Part shown: piece after piece, positions 45,364 through 54,321 of the stretch
How the letters are laid out: every line of letters starts with the position of its first letter
Numbering within the stretch: position 1 is the first letter of the stretch
Source of the DNA: an uncultured Bacteroidota bacterium
GTDB taxonomy: Bacteria > Bacteroidota > Bacteroidia > Chitinophagales > LD1
Assembly (NCBI GenBank): GCA_903861145.1
Contig: CAIOTH010000047.1
Coordinates: forward strand, 1-64,000
Reading direction: 5' to 3'
Length of the DNA stretch: 64,000 nucleotides
Made by a program: the position numbers and the translations under genes
The notes under the pieces: model-generated
The model's input: the letters and a program-made list of their open reading frames with translations, nothing else
Told to the model about the DNA's origin: nothing
Databases searched by the model: none

Positions 45364-46233
45364 ATGCTTACCGGCTCAATTATAGAAGATATTAAATACC
45401 AGTTTCGCTATGGCAACATGGTCATGAAACTGATATTTATAAACGTGGGCGTATTTGTCTTTTTCGGTTTGCTTCTGCTTATCAGCTTTTTAACTCAATC
45501 AAGCACCTTTTATAACTTTTTATTGAACGAACTACAGGTAACTGCTTCGCTACACACTTTGCTGTATCAACCATGGTCGGCTTTTACCTACATGTTTTTG
45601 CATATTAATGTGTTTCACATCCTTTTTAATATGCTTTGGCTTTACTGGTTTGGCGAAATATTTGTTTTGTATTTAGGGGATAAAAAGGTTTTGCCGCTTT
45701 ATATCATAGGTGGCTTAGGTGGGGCCTTACTTTATATTCTTTCTTATAACCTGTTCCCTGCTTTCAAGCCAGTGGTTGAGCACTCTTACATGCTTGGCGC
45801 TTCAGCCAGCATTTATGCTATTGTTTTTGCCGCCGCCACACTTAATCCCGATCACGAAATAGGCCTTATACTACTTGGCAACGTCAAAATAAAATACGTC
45901 GCGGTTGTTTCGTTGCTATTGAGTGTTCTTACCATTCCGCACGACAATCCGGGTGGCGGCATTGCTCACTTAGGCGGTGCATTAACCGGCTACCTATACA
46001 TTATGAGCTTGAGGGGCGGCTTTGACCCCGTTGGAGGCATAACGAAGCTTTTTAAGCGCAAATCTGCCGTTAAGGTAGGCTACAAAAATACCGATGGCAA
46101 AGTAGCGCCGTCGGCACGCAGCAAAGGTGAACAGGAAAGGGTTGACGAAATATTAGATAAAATTGCCCGTTCCGGTTACGATAGTTTAAGTAAAGAGGAG
46201 CGCGATTTCCTTTTCAACTACTCCAAAAAATAG
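45364..46233 (+). CDS. Rhomboid family intramembrane serine protease (second of a pair)
   Basis: 289 residues. Rhomboid core with Ser147 in GASASIYA and His202 in IAHLGGALTGY, plus MFLHINVFHILFNMLWLYWFG. Compared with its upstream neighbour it has a long cytosolic C-terminal tail of about 70 residues ending VDEILDKIARSGYDSLSKEERDFL, which resembles the tail often attached to Bacteroidota rhomboids. The divergent sequence and tail suggest different substrates from the first copy rather than a recent duplication. An EEP protein gene follows 23 bases later. Confidence 0.93.
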   Translation: MLTGSIIEDIKYQFRYGNMVMKLIFINVGVFVFFGLLLLISFLTQSSTFYNFLLNELQVTASLHTLLYQPWSAFTYMFLHINVFHILFNMLWLYWFGEIFVLYLGDKKVLPLYIIGGLGGALLYILSYNLFPAFKPVVEHSYMLGASASIYAIVFAAATLNPDHEIGLILLGNVKIKYVAVVSLLLSVLTIPHDNPGGGIAHLGGALTGYLYIMSLRGGFDPVGGITKLFKRKSAVKVGYKNTDGKVAPSARSKGEQERVDEILDKIARSGYDSLSKEERDFLFNYSKK

Positions 46234-46256
46234 TTCGCATTTATAATTTATAAAGT

Positions 46257-47372
46257 TTGCGTAAGGGCTTCTTCATTTTTTTAAACATTATAACGCTGTT
46301 GGTGCTGGTGCTTTCGTGCCTGGCGGCATATATTGAACCTACGCAATACTGGCAACTTTCATTTATTGGATTTGCATTTCCAATAGTGCTAATCATTAAC
46401 TTTCTCTTTTTAGTGGGCTGGGCCCTGGCTAAAGACAGGTTTGCCTTTGTGCCACTAACGGTAATTGTGCTTACCTGGGGTTTTATCCATACCACCTTCG
46501 CATTAAACTATACCGGTCAACATAAAGAACAGGGCATTAAACTAATGACCTGGAATGTAAAGGCTTTCGATTTGTATAATTGGAGTCACAACACCGAAAC
46601 CCGCAGCAAAATGATGGCGCTAATTAGAAAGGAAAACCCCGATGTGCTTTGCCTGCAGGAGTTTTACACTAACACCGAGGTGTTCCAAAACCTTGCATTT
46701 ATCCGCGATTCATTAGGGTACTCCTATTGTTATTTTCCCCCGGCGGTAGAACTGGTAAGGGGTCCGGTGCCGGCGAAACAAAAAAAGCATTGGCCCAATC
46801 GTTTTCTCGATCAGCAATGGGGCGTTGCCACCTTTTCAAAATTCCCTATTACTGATACCGGTCGTGTAGATTTTGGAAAAACGCTTAGCAATAATTGCAT
46901 TTATACCGATCTCCAAATCAAAGAAAAAACGGTACGCCTCTACAACGTGCACTTCCAATCCATCCATTTAGGCGATGAAGATTACTCGGCACTGGAAGAA
47001 CTTGAAGATGCTAAAAAAGCCCCATGGCCCTCTCTTCGTTCCATCATGAAAAAAATGAAACTGGCCTATACCAAACGTTCGCTACAAGCCAATGCGGTGG
47101 CCGAAAGTATGGCGGGTTACCAAGGTCCCAAAATAGTTTGTGGCGATTTTAATGATGTCCCGGTTTCATATACCTATCACACAGTTAGTGCCGATTTGAA
47201 GGATGCTTTTGTTGAGGCCGGCAAAGGTTTTAGCCCGACATTTTCAAACAAATTTTCCATTTTCCGAATAGATTATACCTTGCTTGACCCGGCCTTTAAA
47301 GTCAATTCGTACCGGGTGGTGCGCAAAGAACTATCCGACCACTATCCTGTTATTACCACCTTCGACCTATAA
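46257..47372 (+). CDS. Membrane-anchored EEP-family (DNase I-like) phosphoesterase
   Basis: 371 residues. The N-terminus has about three hydrophobic segments (FIFLNIITLLVLVLSCLAAYI, LSFIGFAFPIVLIINFLFLVGWAL, FAFVPLTVIVLTWGFIHTTF). The catalytic domain follows: LMTWNVKAFDLYNW (Asn), VLCLQEFYTN (Glu), KIVCGDFNDVPVSYTY (Asp/Asn) and C-terminal LSDHYPVIT (His). TTG at 46257 is the start, because an in-frame TAA at 46251-46253 precedes it and the membrane helices follow at once. The substrate could be a nucleic acid or lipid phosphate. Likely in one operon with the two rhomboids (23-base gap) and perhaps cysS. Confidence 0.9.
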   Translation: MRKGFFIFLNIITLLVLVLSCLAAYIEPTQYWQLSFIGFAFPIVLIINFLFLVGWALAKDRFAFVPLTVIVLTWGFIHTTFALNYTGQHKEQGIKLMTWNVKAFDLYNWSHNTETRSKMMALIRKENPDVLCLQEFYTNTEVFQNLAFIRDSLGYSYCYFPPAVELVRGPVPAKQKKHWPNRFLDQQWGVATFSKFPITDTGRVDFGKTLSNNCIYTDLQIKEKTVRLYNVHFQSIHLGDEDYSALEELEDAKKAPWPSLRSIMKKMKLAYTKRSLQANAVAESMAGYQGPKIVCGDFNDVPVSYTYHTVSADLKDAFVEAGKGFSPTFSNKFSIFRIDYTLLDPAFKVNSYRVVRKELSDHYPVITTFDL

Positions 47373-47425
47373 AAAATTCATTCCTATATTCTCACATTCG
47401 TCCCGTCTACCCTTATATTTATCGC

Positions 47426-48919
47426 ATGGAGCATCAGTTGAAAATTTATAATAGCCTTAGCAGAGAGAAAGAATTATTTGTACCCATTAATCCACCGCAC
47501 GTAGGCATGTACTCGTGCGGGCCTACAGTTTATAACGAAGTTCACTTAGGCAACCTTAGAACCTTCACCACTTTTGATGTGGTTTTTAGGTACCTCACCC
47601 ATATTGGTTATAAAGTGCGCTATGTGCGCAACATTACCGATGCCGGCCACCTTACCAACGATGCCGGCGAAGGCGTTGACCGCATTAGCGACCGCGCCAA
47701 GCTTGAAGAGTTGGAGCCGATGGAAATAGTTCAGAAATACACTAATAGCTTTCATGACGTTTGCGCAATTTTTAATCTTTTACCACCCAGTATTGAGCCA
47801 ACAGCCACCGGCCACATAGTTGAGCAAATTGAAATGATAAAGCAGATTCTTAAAAACGGGTATGCTTACGAAGCGCACGGCTCTATTTATTTCGACGTGC
47901 GTAAATACATGGAGAAATATAAATACGGAGAGCTGAGCGGCAGAAATGTAGATGATTTGTTGGAAGGAACCCGCGATTTAGACGGGCAAGAAGAAAAGAA
48001 AAACCAGGCCGACTTTGCCATTTGGAAAAGCGTTGCACCGAATCACCTGCAGCGCTGGGTGTCGCCCTGGGGCGAAGGCATACCCGGTTGGCATTTAGAG
48101 TGCTCGGCCATGGGCACCAAGTACCTGGGCAAGCAGTTTGATATACATGGCGGTGGTATGGACCTTAAGTTTCCGCACCACGAATGTGAAATAGCGCAAA
48201 GCGTTGGTGCCGATGGCATACAACCGGTGCGTTACTGGATGCACGCCAACATGCTTACCGTTAACGGCGATAAAATGAGCAAATCAAAGGGCAATTCGTT
48301 TTTACCACGCGAGCTTTTTGAAGGCACCCATCATTTGCTTGATAAAGGCTATGCGCCAATGGCCGTACGCTTCTTTATGCTACAAGCGCACTATCGCAGT
48401 ACGCTCGACTTTACAAACGAGGCGCTGCAAGCTGCGGAAAAGGGCTTTGCCCGCTTGATGAATGCATACAAAGTGTTGCACGAGCTTAGCTATGTAAACG
48501 ACGCCGCAAAAAGAAGCGATGCTGAAATTGCAGAAGTAAAGAATCTATGCAAAGAAGTTTACGAAAGAATGGATGACGACTTTAATACACCCGAGGCCAT
48601 TGCCGTGTTGTTTGAAATGGCGAAAAAAATAAACTCGTATAAAGAAGGCCTCATTAGCATTTCAACTATTGATGAGGAGACATTTAATTCTCTTAAAACT
48701 ATTTTTACCTCTTTTATAAAGGATGTTTTGGGTATTGATAAAGAGGAGAAACAAGACAACAACATTACCGATGGCCTGATGGAGCTTATTTTAGAGCTGC
48801 GCAAAGATGTGCGTGCCAAAAAAGATTTTGCAGCATCAGATAAAATACGCGACCAATTATTGAAAGTTGGCATACAGGTTAAAGACGGAAAGGATGGCGT
48901 TACCTGGGTTAAAAATTAA
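47426..48919 (+). CDS. cysS: Cysteinyl-tRNA synthetase
   Basis: 497 residues. Charges tRNA-Cys. Class I signatures: HIGH variant HLGN (40-43) after the zinc Cys31 in [10 protein letters not shown], the zinc ligands HLECS and HHECEIAQ, and KMSKSKGN. The DALR anticodon-binding domain is at the end. Length is slightly above the usual 460-480. It starts 53 bases after the EEP gene and is followed 24 bases later by the peptidase lipoprotein. Confidence 0.97.
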   Translation: MEHQLKIYNSLSREKELFVPINPPHVGMYSCGPTVYNEVHLGNLRTFTTFDVVFRYLTHIGYKVRYVRNITDAGHLTNDAGEGVDRISDRAKLEELEPMEIVQKYTNSFHDVCAIFNLLPPSIEPTATGHIVEQIEMIKQILKNGYAYEAHGSIYFDVRKYMEKYKYGELSGRNVDDLLEGTRDLDGQEEKKNQADFAIWKSVAPNHLQRWVSPWGEGIPGWHLECSAMGTKYLGKQFDIHGGGMDLKFPHHECEIAQSVGADGIQPVRYWMHANMLTVNGDKMSKSKGNSFLPRELFEGTHHLLDKGYAPMAVRFFMLQAHYRSTLDFTNEALQAAEKGFARLMNAYKVLHELSYVNDAAKRSDAEIAEVKNLCKEVYERMDDDFNTPEAIAVLFEMAKKINSYKEGLISISTIDEETFNSLKTIFTSFIKDVLGIDKEEKQDNNITDGLMELILELRKDVRAKKDFAASDKIRDQLLKVGIQVKDGKDGVTWVKN

Positions 48920-48943
48920 ATCACAGCAATCATCAAATCAATA

Positions 48944-49987
48944 ATGAAATTTAACGCAGCACCTATAATATTTTTAACGGCAATCCTGCTCCTCTCCTCA
49001 TGCAATAACAACAACAAACAAGCAGACCAAACACCGGCAGAGGCAAAGAAAAATGTTGTGGTAAACGCGCCACCCTTTAGTAGCGATTCGGCTTATGCTT
49101 ATACCCAAACACAGGTTGATTTTGGGCCGCGGAATATGAATTCAAAAGCGCACGATGCTTGCGGTAAATGGCTGATAGCAAAAGCAAAAACATTGGCTGA
49201 TACCGTTTACGTTCAAAATTTTGATGTTACTGCTTTTGATGGCAAGGTTTTAAAGTGCACCAACATCATTGCCTCATTTAACCCCAAAGCGACCACGCGC
49301 ATTTTGCTCACCTCCCATTGGGACTGCAGGCCATGGGCAGACATGGATAAAATAGACCGCGACAAACCCATCATGTCTGCCAGCGATGGCGCCAGTGGCT
49401 GTGGCACTTTAATGGAAGTGGCACGTGCAATGAAATCGAAACCAGGCACACTTGGCGTTGACATATTTTTTAATGATGCTGAAGATTACGGTTACACCGG
49501 TACGCTTTCTGATTTAGTGAAGGTTAAAAATCCTGCCGCCGACAATGAAGATACTTATTGCATAGGCGCCCAATATTGGTGCCGCAACCCGCATGTGCCT
49601 GGCTATAAAGCCGACTTTGGTATTTTGTTGGATATGGCCGCCGGCCACGATGCCGTTTTTACACGCGATGGCACATCGGCATATAACGCGGGCTGGGTGC
49701 AGGATATGGTTTGGACCAATGCTCAGCAAATTGGCTTCTCCAACTACTTCAGCAACCAAAACACACCGGCATTAACCGACGATCATTTTTACATCAACCA
49801 ACTTGCCAAAATTCCTACTATAGATATTATTGCTTACGATGCTACCTCGCCATCGCACCTCTTCCCTGTGTACTGGCACACGCATAACGACAACATGAGT
49901 GTAATTGACAAAAACACATTAGATGCCGTGGGAAAAACTTTACTTTATACTATTTATAAGTATGAGGCGGAACACAAAAGTCAGTAG
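48944..49987 (+). CDS. M28-family peptidase / glutaminyl-cyclase-like lipoprotein
   Basis: 347 residues. Lipoprotein signal FLTAILLLSSC with Cys20 as lipidation site. Zinc-binding residues of the M28 fold are visible: LLTSHWDCRPWAD (His/Asp), SASDGASGCGTLMEVA (Asp), FFNDAEDYG (Glu/Asp) and DDHFYINQLAKIPTIDII, plus a late HLFPVYWHTHNDN (His). The SHWDCRPWAD form is closer to glutaminyl-peptide cyclotransferases than to aminopeptidases, so either activity is possible. Located in the periplasm or outer-membrane leaflet. Starts 24 bases after cysS. Confidence 0.9.
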   Translation: MKFNAAPIIFLTAILLLSSCNNNNKQADQTPAEAKKNVVVNAPPFSSDSAYAYTQTQVDFGPRNMNSKAHDACGKWLIAKAKTLADTVYVQNFDVTAFDGKVLKCTNIIASFNPKATTRILLTSHWDCRPWADMDKIDRDKPIMSASDGASGCGTLMEVARAMKSKPGTLGVDIFFNDAEDYGYTGTLSDLVKVKNPAADNEDTYCIGAQYWCRNPHVPGYKADFGILLDMAAGHDAVFTRDGTSAYNAGWVQDMVWTNAQQIGFSNYFSNQNTPALTDDHFYINQLAKIPTIDIIAYDATSPSHLFPVYWHTHNDNMSVIDKNTLDAVGKTLLYTIYKYEAEHKSQ

Positions 49988-50060
49988 ACAATTTAATTTT
50001 TATCGAATATTTAATATATTCGTTTTTGAAAGGCTTTTACCCTTCTTATTTTTATTCTGA

Positions 50061-50969
50061 ATGAAACAGCTTATCCCAATATTGCTATTTATTGTTTTCT
50101 CTGCTACACTTTCTGCCCAATCATTCAACATAGGTATCGCTGCAGGGTATGATGCGCCTATTGCATCTTCGTTTAACTCTACCAATACTGTAGAATTTGA
50201 AAACCAAACCTTTCCCTATTATTACTCCACCTATCACAAATTGGCGTATACCTCATACGGCAAGGGAGGAAACATTGCCGTTACCCTGGATTGGTACTCG
50301 TCTAAAAATATTGGGTGCGGACTAAAGTTGAACGCATTGATTTCAACTCCGTTTTCATATTCCGATTTTGTAACTTATTTAAACGCCACTACAGCAACCT
50401 TTAACTATACCGACAAGCCATTCTCTTTTCAATTCGTTCCACATATAAATTTCAAACACGATTTTAACAAAGTGAGTCCTTATCTGGAGATGGGCATGGT
50501 GGTCGGCATTACGCACATAACCGAAGATTATGATGCAAAAAACAGTTTGGGCTCTGAAATAAACTCAAGGGTAAATTACCACGGTAACGTGCTGCTTGGG
50601 TTTTATTCTTCACTCGGAGTAGCGGTCCGAATTTCTCAGGTAGTGCACTTTACCGCATCAATTAATTGCAGCGCGGGATCTTATAGTCCGGCAAAATGGG
50701 ATAGAACCGCCTTTGTTGCAAATGGAGTTGATCAGCTAAATAGTCTCCAGACTTCACAAAAACAAGGCATATATGTAAAGCAACTGGACCTATCGGTCCC
50801 GCAACCCACCTATCAACCTAGTCAGTCGTTAAAATATGCAGTTCCTTTCTCTAACGTTGGGTTTAACGTTGGATTTTTATTTGTAATAGCCACAAAAAGC
50901 GGGGCGACAAAGGATCAGCTTCAAAGAAGAGAAAAGATAAAAAAGGAGCTTAACCATAATTACTTCTAA
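50061..50969 (+). CDS. Outer-membrane beta-barrel (porin-like) protein
   Basis: 302 residues with signal peptide KQLIPILLFIVFSATLSAQ. The mature chain alternates hydrophobic/polar strands ending in aromatics (FNIGIAAGYDAPIASSF, GGNIAVTLDWYSSKNIGCGLKL, HINFKHDFNKVSPYLEMGMVVG, FSNVGFNVGFLFVIAT) and ends with a charged tail after the last strand. This is a Bacteroidota outer-membrane barrel of the OMP_b-brl type, of unknown cargo. Monocistronic. Confidence 0.83.
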   Translation: MKQLIPILLFIVFSATLSAQSFNIGIAAGYDAPIASSFNSTNTVEFENQTFPYYYSTYHKLAYTSYGKGGNIAVTLDWYSSKNIGCGLKLNALISTPFSYSDFVTYLNATTATFNYTDKPFSFQFVPHINFKHDFNKVSPYLEMGMVVGITHITEDYDAKNSLGSEINSRVNYHGNVLLGFYSSLGVAVRISQVVHFTASINCSAGSYSPAKWDRTAFVANGVDQLNSLQTSQKQGIYVKQLDLSVPQPTYQPSQSLKYAVPFSNVGFNVGFLFVIATKSGATKDQLQRREKIKKELNHNYF

Positions 50970-51049
50970 AAATTAGGTTTAGGTAGTCCATTAGATGACT
51001 TGACGCGAACGAGAAATCAACGCCATTAGTGAAATTATCCATTCGTAAT

Positions 51050-51973
51050 TTACGCCAAACTAGTCTCGCGCTGATAATACCCCGTACCATCATAGGCGCG
51101 CTTAGTCGGCTCTTGCATACAGGCTTCACTGCAACAGCCTTCCATTTTCCAACCGCAGGCTTCGCATAAAACAAAGTGTTCGTTGCAAATTGAGTTGGCG
51201 CAGTTTACCATGTGGGCACTGGGGGTGCCGCATATTTTACAGGTTGAAATAATTGTTGGGTTTACAGTATTTACATCTACCACCACACGGTTATCGAAAA
51301 CATATAGCTTGCCTTCAAAATCTTTACCGCCGGTTTCTTTAGCGTATTTTACCACACCGCCTTCAACCTGGTAAACGTTTTTAAACCCGTTTTTTACCAG
51401 GTAACCACTCGCCTTTTCGCACTTAATTCCACCGGTGCAATAGGTTACTACTTTTTTGTCTTTCAGGCCTTCAATTTCCTTCAGCTTTTCAGGGAAATCG
51501 CGGAAATTATCAATATCAAGCGCAATGGCATTCTTAAAACGCCCAACACCCGATTCGTAGTTAGAGCGAACATCTAAAAATACCACATCATCATCCTGCA
51601 ACATTTCAAGCACTTCGTGCGGCTTTAAATGTATGCCGGTGGTTTCATTCGGGTCTATCAATTCAATGCCCCGTAAACTTGAATGAACTATCTCAGGCTT
51701 AACGCGCACATATAAGCGCTCAAATGAAGGCGCATCTACCTCATCAATTTTAAATTCAATGCCATCAAACAAGGGGTTGTTCCTTATTTGATCCATATAC
51801 TTTTTGCATTGCACCACCGTGCCAGAAATAGTGCCGTTCAGGCCCTCCCCGGAAACAATGATTCTGCCCACAATACCTATGCGCTCACAAAAGGCCAAAT
51901 GCTGTTGAGCAAACTCCTCGGCGTTGGCAATGTGCGTATACTTATAAAAAAGAAGTGTTTGGTACGGTTTCAT
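51050..51973 (-). CDS. trhO: Oxygen-dependent tRNA uridine(34) hydroxylase (rhodanese-fold TrhO)
   Basis: 307 residues. The family hydroxylates U34 of certain tRNAs to 5-hydroxyuridine. The N-terminal acylphosphatase-like domain (FYKYTHIANAEEFAQQHLAFC, GRIIVSGEGLNGTISGT) is followed by the rhodanese domain with catalytic Cys179 in YCTGGIKCEKASGYL. A C-terminal Cys-rich zinc-ribbon part follows (CKICGT, NCANSICNEHFVLCEACGWKMEGCCSEAC). ATG 51973 is preferred to TTG 51985. It is a single gene between convergent neighbours. Confidence 0.95.
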   Translation of the reverse strand: MKPYQTLLFYKYTHIANAEEFAQQHLAFCERIGIVGRIIVSGEGLNGTISGTVVQCKKYMDQIRNNPLFDGIEFKIDEVDAPSFERLYVRVKPEIVHSSLRGIELIDPNETTGIHLKPHEVLEMLQDDDVVFLDVRSNYESGVGRFKNAIALDIDNFRDFPEKLKEIEGLKDKKVVTYCTGGIKCEKASGYLVKNGFKNVYQVEGGVVKYAKETGGKDFEGKLYVFDNRVVVDVNTVNPTIISTCKICGTPSAHMVNCANSICNEHFVLCEACGWKMEGCCSEACMQEPTKRAYDGTGYYQRETSLA

Positions 51974-52039
51974 AAAGCGCCGCAAAAATAAGAATTGTGC
52001 GCCGATTTAGCATAATGATGCTGGTCATTGCCGGCTGAT

Positions 52040-52047
52040 TATATTTG
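52040..52047 (+). promoter_or_regulatory. Candidate kbl promoter -7 box (TATATTTG)
   Basis: Exact TAnnTTTG match 17 bases before the ATG of kbl, giving a leader of about 10-12 bases. No clear TTTG lies at -33. Confidence 0.5.
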
Positions 52048-52064
52048 GACTAAAATTCAACCCC

Positions 52065-53252
52065 ATGTATAGCATTCAACAGCGCCTTGCGCAAGACTTA
52101 CAGGAAATTAAAGCCAATGGCCTTTACAAAAGCGAACGCATTATAACCACCCCCCAGGGTGCCGATATTAAAACCACGGCCGGTAATGAGGTAATTAATT
52201 TTTGTGCCAACAACTATTTAGGCCTGTCATCGCATCCCAAGGTGATTGAAGCCGCCAAAAAAGCCATTGACTCTCATGGCTACGGCATGAGCAGTGTGCG
52301 CTTTATTTGCGGCACCCAGGATATTCATAAGGAATTGGAACGTAAAATATCTGAGTTTCTAGGCACCGAAGACACCATCCTTTACGCCGCTGCATTTGAT
52401 GCCAACAGCGGCGTTTTTGAGCCGCTTTTTAACGAAGAAGATGCCATTATCAGTGACGAACTGAACCACGCATCAATTATTGACGGAGTGCGCCTGTGTA
52501 AATCTGAGCGGTTGCGTTATAAGCACAACGACATGGCCGATTTGGAAGAACAACTGAAAGCCACTCAAAAAAATCGCTCAAGAATTATTGTAACCGATGG
52601 CGCATTTTCTATGGACGGAACCATTGCTCAATTAGATGCCATTGTAGCACTTGCAGAAAAATATAACGCCATGATTATGGTAGACGAATGCCACGCAACA
52701 GGATTTCTGGGAAAGACCGGCAGAGGCACCCACGAGTATCGCGGTGTAATGGGAAAAATAGATATTATAACCGGTACGCTTGGCAAAGCCCTTGGCGGAG
52801 CAAGCGGCGGCTTTACAACCGGTAAAAAAGAAATAATTGATTTGTTGCGCCAACGCTCACGCCCGTATTTGTTCAGCAATACTTTAATGCCGGCTATTGT
52901 TGGCGCGTCTATTGCTGTGTTTGATATGCTGAGCGAAACAACATCATTACGCGATAAGCTGGAGCGAAACACTCAATACTTCCGCACCAAAATGACCGAA
53001 GTTGGTTTTGACATTAAACCCGGCGAACATCCTATTGTGCCGGTAATGTTATACGATGCCGTACTTGCCAAAAACTTTGCCGATAAATTGCTTGAGGAGG
53101 GTATTTACGTTATTGGATTTTTCTTCCCGGTAGTAGCCAAGGGTAAGGCCCGCATACGCGTGCAGGTAAGCGCGGGGCACGAAACCCATCATTTGGACAA
53201 GGCCATTGCTGCCTTTACCAAAGTTGGCAAAGAGCTGGGGGTTATTAAATAG
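52065..53252 (+). CDS. kbl: Glycine C-acetyltransferase (2-amino-3-ketobutyrate CoA ligase)
   Basis: 395-residue PLP enzyme of the alpha-oxoamine synthase group. It converts 2-amino-3-ketobutyrate and CoA to glycine and acetyl-CoA in threonine breakdown. PLP Lys241 lies in [11 protein letters not shown]. Other family stretches: [42 protein letters not shown] and [12 protein letters not shown]. The partner threonine dehydrogenase gene (tdh) is not adjacent. The related serine palmitoyltransferase is a less likely alternative; [19 protein letters not shown] matches Kbl best. Confidence 0.94.
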   Translation: MYSIQQRLAQDLQEIKANGLYKSERIITTPQGADIKTTAGNEVINFCANNYLGLSSHPKVIEAAKKAIDSHGYGMSSVRFICGTQDIHKELERKISEFLGTEDTILYAAAFDANSGVFEPLFNEEDAIISDELNHASIIDGVRLCKSERLRYKHNDMADLEEQLKATQKNRSRIIVTDGAFSMDGTIAQLDAIVALAEKYNAMIMVDECHATGFLGKTGRGTHEYRGVMGKIDIITGTLGKALGGASGGFTTGKKEIIDLLRQRSRPYLFSNTLMPAIVGASIAVFDMLSETTSLRDKLERNTQYFRTKMTEVGFDIKPGEHPIVPVMLYDAVLAKNFADKLLEEGIYVIGFFFPVVAKGKARIRVQVSAGHETHHLDKAIAAFTKVGKELGVIK

Positions 53253-53294
53253 CCTGCTGCTTAATACTAACTTCTTTTACTATTTTTAGATGGT

Positions 53295-54317
53295 ATGTTC
53301 CACGATAAAGACAAGCTTAAACAAACCATTTTTATACTTGCCCTCTTTTTGCTAGGAGGTATTTTATATTGGTATTTAAGGGCGTTTTTAAGTCCTCTTT
53401 TGGGCGCTATCATCATTTACATACTGATAAGAAGGCCCTTTTTCTACCTCACGGAAACCAGCAAAAGGAGATGGCCTCGTTCGTTAGCAGCGCTGTTTTT
53501 AATGTTTATTTCGTTCATCATAGTGGTGCTACCGGTTCTTTTACTATCGTTCATGTTGTCGAACAAGGTAAATTACCTGGTTTTGCATTACAAGGATATT
53601 TTGAATGTGGCGCAAAACTTTAGTGAGCAGGCTAAAGATTATTTAGGATTTAATTTAGTGGGCCCCGACACCGTAAGCCACTTAACCACTCTGGTGGCTA
53701 ATTTGGTCCCTAAGCTTCTTTCAGCCACGGCAACGGTTGTTATTGATATACTAATGGTTTATTTGTTTTTGTATTTTATGATTACCAATGCGCGGAAAAT
53801 TGAAACCCAGGTGCGCGAATACTTGCCCTTTAAAGAGGAGAACAATTTATTGTTAGTGCATGAGTTGAAAATGCAAACTATTTCGAACGCCATTGGCATA
53901 CCGGCGCTGGCGGTAGTGCAGGCCGGTGCGGCTTTAATTGGCTATTTAATTTTTGGCGCAAACGACCCCTGGTTTTGGGCTGCCCTAACAGGCTTACTTA
54001 GCTTTATACCGGTGTTTGGTGTGGGTGCCGCCTGGATATCGGTTTCAGCGCTGCTTTACCTCTCAGGTAACCACTGGATGGGATTTGGGCTTTTTCTTTA
54101 CTGCATCGTAGTAATAACCGCCATTGATAATGGTTTTAGAATATTGGTGCAAAAAAAGCTGGGCGATGTTCATCCGCTTATAACTTTCTTCGGCGTAATA
54201 ATGGGGCTTGATTTGTTTGGCTTTGTCGGCATCATTTTCGGGCCACTGCTTATGTCATATTTTATTTTGTTGTTGCGTATTTATCGCAATGAGTATATTG
54301 AACCGGATGCCGAATAA
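53295..54317 (+). CDS. AI-2E family transporter
   Basis: 340 residues with about eight membrane helices (FILALFLLGGILYWYLRAFLSPLLGAIIIYILI, LAALFLMFISFIIVVLPVLLL, TVVIDILMVYLFLYFMIT, LSFIPVFGVGAAWISVSALLYLSG, ITFFGVIMGLDLFGFVGIIFGPLL). The late GLLSFIPVFGVG and the GVIMGLDLFGFVGIIFGP tail are signatures of the TqsA/PerM-like permease family. Substrates vary (autoinducer-2 export, Na+/H+ exchange) and are unknown here. It follows kbl by 42 bases and is convergent with the ArnT-like gene. Confidence 0.92.
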   Translation: MFHDKDKLKQTIFILALFLLGGILYWYLRAFLSPLLGAIIIYILIRRPFFYLTETSKRRWPRSLAALFLMFISFIIVVLPVLLLSFMLSNKVNYLVLHYKDILNVAQNFSEQAKDYLGFNLVGPDTVSHLTTLVANLVPKLLSATATVVIDILMVYLFLYFMITNARKIETQVREYLPFKEENNLLLVHELKMQTISNAIGIPALAVVQAGAALIGYLIFGANDPWFWAALTGLLSFIPVFGVGAAWISVSALLYLSGNHWMGFGLFLYCIVVITAIDNGFRILVQKKLGDVHPLITFFGVIMGLDLFGFVGIIFGPLLMSYFILLLRIYRNEYIEPDAE

Positions 54318-54321
54318 CTCA

